NCBI RefSeq assembly: GCF_007994075.1
Contig: NZ_VIWU01000001.1
Span: forward strand, 7,812,001 to 7,876,000
Source of the DNA: Pseudonocardia hierapolitana
GTDB taxonomy: Bacteria > Actinomycetota > Actinomycetes > Mycobacteriales > Pseudonocardiaceae
Direction of reading: 5' to 3'
DNA: 64,000 bases
Shown here: positions 61,320-64,000 of the stretch, piece after piece
Layout: the number at the start of each line of letters is the position of its first letter
How positions within the stretch are numbered: position 1 is the stretch's first letter
The notes under the pieces: generated by a model
Databases searched by the model: none
Seen by the model: only the letters and a program-made list of their open reading frames with translations
What the model was told of the DNA's origin: nothing
Program-made: the position numbers and the translations under genes

Positions 61320-61883
61320 ATGACCAGCGCAGCCACCACTTCGATCCCCGGCTACCTCGCGGGAACCTGGGACATCGACACGAGCCACTCCGATGTTTCC
61401 TTCACGGTCCGCCACATGATGGTCAGCAAGGTACGCGGCCGCTTCGGCGTCTTCTCCGGCGAGATCGTGACGGGCGAGAACCTGACCGACTCCACGGTCA
61501 CCGCCACGATCGACGCCACGTCGATCGACACGAACAACGAGCAGCGTGACGGCCACATCCGCTCGGCCGACTTCTTCGACGTCGAGAACCACCCGGAGTG
61601 GACCTTCCGCTCCACCGGCGTGCGCGTCGACGACGGGGACCTCGCCGTCGACGGTGAGCTGACGATCAAGGGCGTGACGCGTCCGGTGACGCTGGCGCTC
61701 GAGGTCAACGGCTTCGGCCCGGACGCGTGGGGCGGCACCCGCGCGGGCTTCTCCGCCTCCACCACGATCGACCGCAACGACTTCGGCGTCGACATCAAGA
61801 TGCCGCTCGACGGCGGCGGCGTGGTCGTCGGCGACAAGGTGCAGATCCACCTCGAGGTCGAGGGCGTGCTGCGCCAGGCGTGA
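61320..61883 (+). CDS. YceI family protein
   Basis: A 187-residue lipocalin-like protein (YLAGTWDIDTSHSDVSFTVRHMMVSKVRGRF, then GELTIKGVTRPVTL). YceI folds bind polyisoprenoids or other lipids. Here there is no signal peptide, so it is cytoplasmic, unlike the E. coli protein. ATG 61320 has GGGAG six bases upstream. The divergent MarR gene suggests induction by a small molecule or oxidant. Confidence 0.92.
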   Translation: MTSAATTSIPGYLAGTWDIDTSHSDVSFTVRHMMVSKVRGRFGVFSGEIVTGENLTDSTVTATIDATSIDTNNEQRDGHIRSADFFDVENHPEWTFRSTGVRVDDGDLAVDGELTIKGVTRPVTLALEVNGFGPDAWGGTRAGFSASTTIDRNDFGVDIKMPLDGGGVVVGDKVQIHLEVEGVLRQA

Positions 61884-61894
61884 ACCCCGCCGAC

Positions 61895-62896
61895 CTACGA
61901 CGGCCCGGCCCCTCTCCCGTGAGGGCCGGGCCGTTGTGCGTCCGGCGCCGGGTCCGACTCCAGCCACCTCGCCTGTTCCGGCAGCTCGGGACGCGCCCGC
62001 GCCGGATCGGTGAGCGCCGCGACGAACGCCGCCGCGATCGGTGAGAGCGGGCGGGCGGCCGCGCGCACCACGGCCATCGTCCGGTGTGCGGCGGGCTCGT
62101 CCAGCACGACGTGGCCCACGCCGGCGAACCCCATCAGCGGGAGCACCAGGCCTGGCACCACCGAGACGCCCAGGTCGGCCGCCACCAGTCCCGCGACGGC
62201 GGCGATGTTCCGGGCCGCGACCACCTGCCGCGGCGTCACGCCCGCCGCGGCGAGCGAGGCGTCGACGTGCTGGCGGATGCTCGTAGTGCGGTCGAAGGCG
62301 ATGAACGGCTCCCCCGCGAGCTCGCTCCACGACATCCGCTCCCGGCCGGCGAATCGGTGTGCGGGCGGCACCACGCAGCAGAACCGGTCGGTCGCCACGG
62401 GGGTCACCGCGAGATCGGCGAGCGGGTCGGGCACCTCCGACACCACCGTGACCGCCAGGTCGACGACCCCGCCGCGCACGCGTTCGAGGACCTCGTCCGA
62501 CAGCGCGTCCTCGATCGACAGCTCCACCTGCGGGTGGTCGACCCGGAACGCCGAGACCACCCCGGGCAGCAGGATCGCGGCGAGCGAGGGCAGCGTCGCG
62601 ATGCGCACCCGCCCCGTTCTCCCCGCGAGGTAGCCCTCGACGTGCCGCATCTCCGCGTCCACGGCGTCGACCGCGCGCCGGGCCGCGGCCACGATCTCCC
62701 GGCCGGCCGGGGTCGGCTCCAGCCGGCGCGTGGTGCGTTCGAAGAGCGGCGTCCCGAGCCGCCGCTCCACCTCGGCCACGGTGCGGCTGAGCGAGGACTG
62801 CGCGACGAGCAGCCGCTGCGCGGCCGCCGTGAAGCTGCCCGCGTCGTACACCTCGGCCACCACCCGAAGCTGCTGCAGCGTCAGATCCGTGCGCAC
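61895..62896 (-). CDS. LysR family transcriptional regulator
   Basis: A 333-residue LysR regulator: HTH at residues 6-65 (LQQLRVVAEVYDAGSFTAAAQRLLVAQSSLSRTVAEVERRLG), then a periplasmic-binding-type ligand domain. It is divergent from a CitMHS transporter gene with a T-N11-A box between, so it probably senses the carboxylate that the transporter carries. Its last codons (APDAQRPGPHGRGAGPS) are encoded by the YceI terminator, and the tail is probably not conserved. Confidence 0.9.
   Translation of the reverse strand: MRTDLTLQQLRVVAEVYDAGSFTAAAQRLLVAQSSLSRTVAEVERRLGTPLFERTTRRLEPTPAGREIVAAARRAVDAVDAEMRHVEGYLAGRTGRVRIATLPSLAAILLPGVVSAFRVDHPQVELSIEDALSDEVLERVRGGVVDLAVTVVSEVPDPLADLAVTPVATDRFCCVVPPAHRFAGRERMSWSELAGEPFIAFDRTTSIRQHVDASLAAAGVTPRQVVAARNIAAVAGLVAADLGVSVVPGLVLPLMGFAGVGHVVLDEPAAHRTMAVVRAAARPLSPIAAAFVAALTDPARARPELPEQARWLESDPAPDAQRPGPHGRGAGPS
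61900..61934. terminator. Terminator hairpin after YceI, inside the LysR 3' end
   Basis: ACGGCCCGGCCC pairs with GGGCCGGGCCGT around a short loop. It directly follows YceI and overlaps the last codons of the convergent LysR gene. Confidence 0.75.
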
Positions 62897-62899
62897 AGT

Positions 62900-62920
62900 T
62901 TCATGACTCTAGGGCATGAA
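62900..62920. promoter_or_regulatory. LysR box TTCAT-N11-ATGAA
   Basis: A perfect 5-bp inverted repeat with 11 bases between arms, containing the classical T-N11-A core. It lies between the divergent LysR and transporter genes, four bases from the LysR start. Confidence 0.65.
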
Positions 62921-62996
62921 TCTATCGAGAACTGGTGTTTGACGCGCATGACTGTTCTCGCGGAGGGTGACCGGTACTCGACGCCGGAGGTCAACG

Positions 62997-64000
62997 ATGC
63001 TCGCCGTGGCCGGTTTCCTGACGATCGCCGCCTTCCTGGTGGCGGTGCTGTCCCAGCGCGTGTCGGTGTTCATCGCGCTCACCGCGCTGCCGATCGTCGC
63101 GGCCCTGGTGGTCGGCGCCGGTGACCGGCTCGGGGAGCTGATCCTCGCCGGGTTCGAGACGGTGGCCCCGGTCGCGATCATGATCACGTTCGCGGTGCTC
63201 TACTTCTGCCTGATGGTCGACGCCGGGCTGTTCGACCCTGCGGTGCGCCGTGTCGTGCGCTGGGCGGGCGGTGACCCGCTGAAGATCACCGTGGGCACCG
63301 CGGTGCTCACGCTCCTCGTCGCGCTCGACGGGGACGGCGCGTCCACCTTCCTGATCACGGTGTCCGCGATGCTGCCGATCTACCAGCGGCTCGGTATGCG
63401 CCCGCTCGTGCTCACCGCGGTGGTCTGCCTCGGCGCGGGCGTGATGAACATGGTCCCGTGGGGCGGTCCCACCGCTCGCGCGATGGCCGCCCTGGACCTG
63501 ACCAGCGGCGACCTGTTCGTCCCCGTGCTGCCTGCGATGGGCGCCGGGATCCTGTGGGTCCTGGTGGCGGCCGTCCTGATCGGGCGCGCCGAGCGCAAGC
63601 GCATCGGCACCGTGTCCGAGCCCGGCGTCCCCGCCCCGGTCGACGCGGTGCCGGCCGATGCGCCGGGTGCCGCGCACGCGCCCTCCGAGCCGCGCACGAC
63701 GGCCGACCGCGTGCGGTTCTGGCTCAACGTCGCGCTCACCGTCGCCCTCGTGGTGGTCCTGCTCGCCCAGCTGGCCGAGCTGCCCGTCGTGTTCGTGGTG
63801 GCGTTCGTGCTGGCGCTGCTGGTGAACCGGCCCGGCTGGGAGGCCCAGAAGGACCTGTTCACCCGGCACGGCCACAGCGTCGTGCTCGTCACCACGATGA
63901 TCTTCGCCGCGGGCGTGTTCACCGGTGTGCTGGGCGGCACCGGGATGATCGAGGCGATGGCCAGGGCGCTCGTCGGCCTCGTGCCCGACGGCGCGGGTGG
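62997..64000 (+). CDS. CitMHS-family citrate/dicarboxylate transporter, N-terminal part
   Basis: The first 334 residues of a transporter cut by the window end. Many hydrophobic segments and the CitMHS motifs (LTVLVALDGDGASTFLIT-like TVLTLLVALDGDGASTFLI, and MNMVPWGGPTARA) indicate a citrate-metal or related carboxylate importer. ATG 62997 follows GGAGG. The facing LysR gene and LysR box suggest substrate-induced expression. Confidence 0.88.
   Translation, partial: MLAVAGFLTIAAFLVAVLSQRVSVFIALTALPIVAALVVGAGDRLGELILAGFETVAPVAIMITFAVLYFCLMVDAGLFDPAVRRVVRWAGGDPLKITVGTAVLTLLVALDGDGASTFLITVSAMLPIYQRLGMRPLVLTAVVCLGAGVMNMVPWGGPTARAMAALDLTSGDLFVPVLPAMGAGILWVLVAAVLIGRAERKRIGTVSEPGVPAPVDAVPADAPGAAHAPSEPRTTADRVRFWLNVALTVALVVVLLAQLAELPVVFVVAFVLALLVNRPGWEAQKDLFTRHGHSVVLVTTMIFAAGVFTGVLGGTGMIEAMARALVGLVPDGAG

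Noticed and set aside
1..64000. tRNA or rRNA genes, insertion sequences, prophage
   Set aside because: I saw no tRNA cloverleaf with conserved TTC arm, no rRNA-like stretch, no transposase or integrase and no phage structural gene by reading.

Overview
The window is very GC-rich, densely packed DNA with many GTG starts. It encodes Pup, proteasome subunits, Dop, PafA, PafB/PafC, RbpA, HelY and a split Lnt/Ppm pair, so it comes from a chromosome of a high-GC actinobacterium. A Pseudonocardiales member (Pseudonocardia-like) is my best guess, inferred from gene content only. I see no tRNA, rRNA, CRISPR array, transposase or phage gene.

Layout. 1-11.6 kb is a mosaic of regulators beside their likely targets: PadR/ABC ATPase, LysR, an ECF sigma factor with a SnoaL-like tail, a GntR/MFS pair, MarR/cupin, and a MarR-GNAT fusion facing two tiny proteins. 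10.8-12.6 kb is an iron island: a deletion-broken siderophore-binding lipoprotein, bacterioferritin and bacterioferritin-associated ferredoxin, each with a DtxR/IdeR-like box. 12.7-16.7 kb carries a LigD-like end-joining protein whose ligase domain has lost its catalytic residues, a phosphodiesterase and a permease. 17-20.4 kb holds rbpA (with a SigR-like promoter and a leader hairpin), a phosphoribosyltransferase and ppm1-lnt. 20.5-36 kb is mostly metabolic accessory genes (deacetylase, amidohydrolase, SGNH hydrolase, an amidase with a nonsense codon, M20 and M24 peptidases, epoxide hydrolase) plus a four-domain SpoIIE-type phosphatase preceded by a tiny coupled ORF.

36-57 kb is the conserved actinobacterial core around the Pup-proteasome, read leftwards: dop, pup, prcB, prcA, then pafA, pafB, pafC, tatA, tatC, helY. 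Dop and PafA remove and attach Pup, PrcA/PrcB form the 20S core, PafBC is a WYL-type DNA-damage regulator, and TatAC exports folded proteins. The block is interrupted by a PAP2-DAGK fusion and a serine-hydrolase-like protein lacking catalytic residues, by a secreted protein flanked by a duplicated stretch, and by a DsbA/TetR pair. No Mpa/ARC ATPase gene is in the window. 57-64 kb holds a Nudix hydrolase, a second (intact) amidase, dihydrolipoyl dehydrogenase, MarR/YceI, and a LysR facing a CitMHS transporter cut by the window edge.

Across the window, at least 15 genes have a TAnnnT hexamer exactly 6 or 7 bases before the start codon. This is the leaderless-promoter layout, and I used it to choose several starts. 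The non-coding highlights are a pair of 44-bp palindromic repeats (43425-43541), a symmetric array of four 10-bp sites at 20-bp spacing (59102-59171), several recurring 14-15 bp tandem repeats, and dyad operators between divergent regulator/target pairs.
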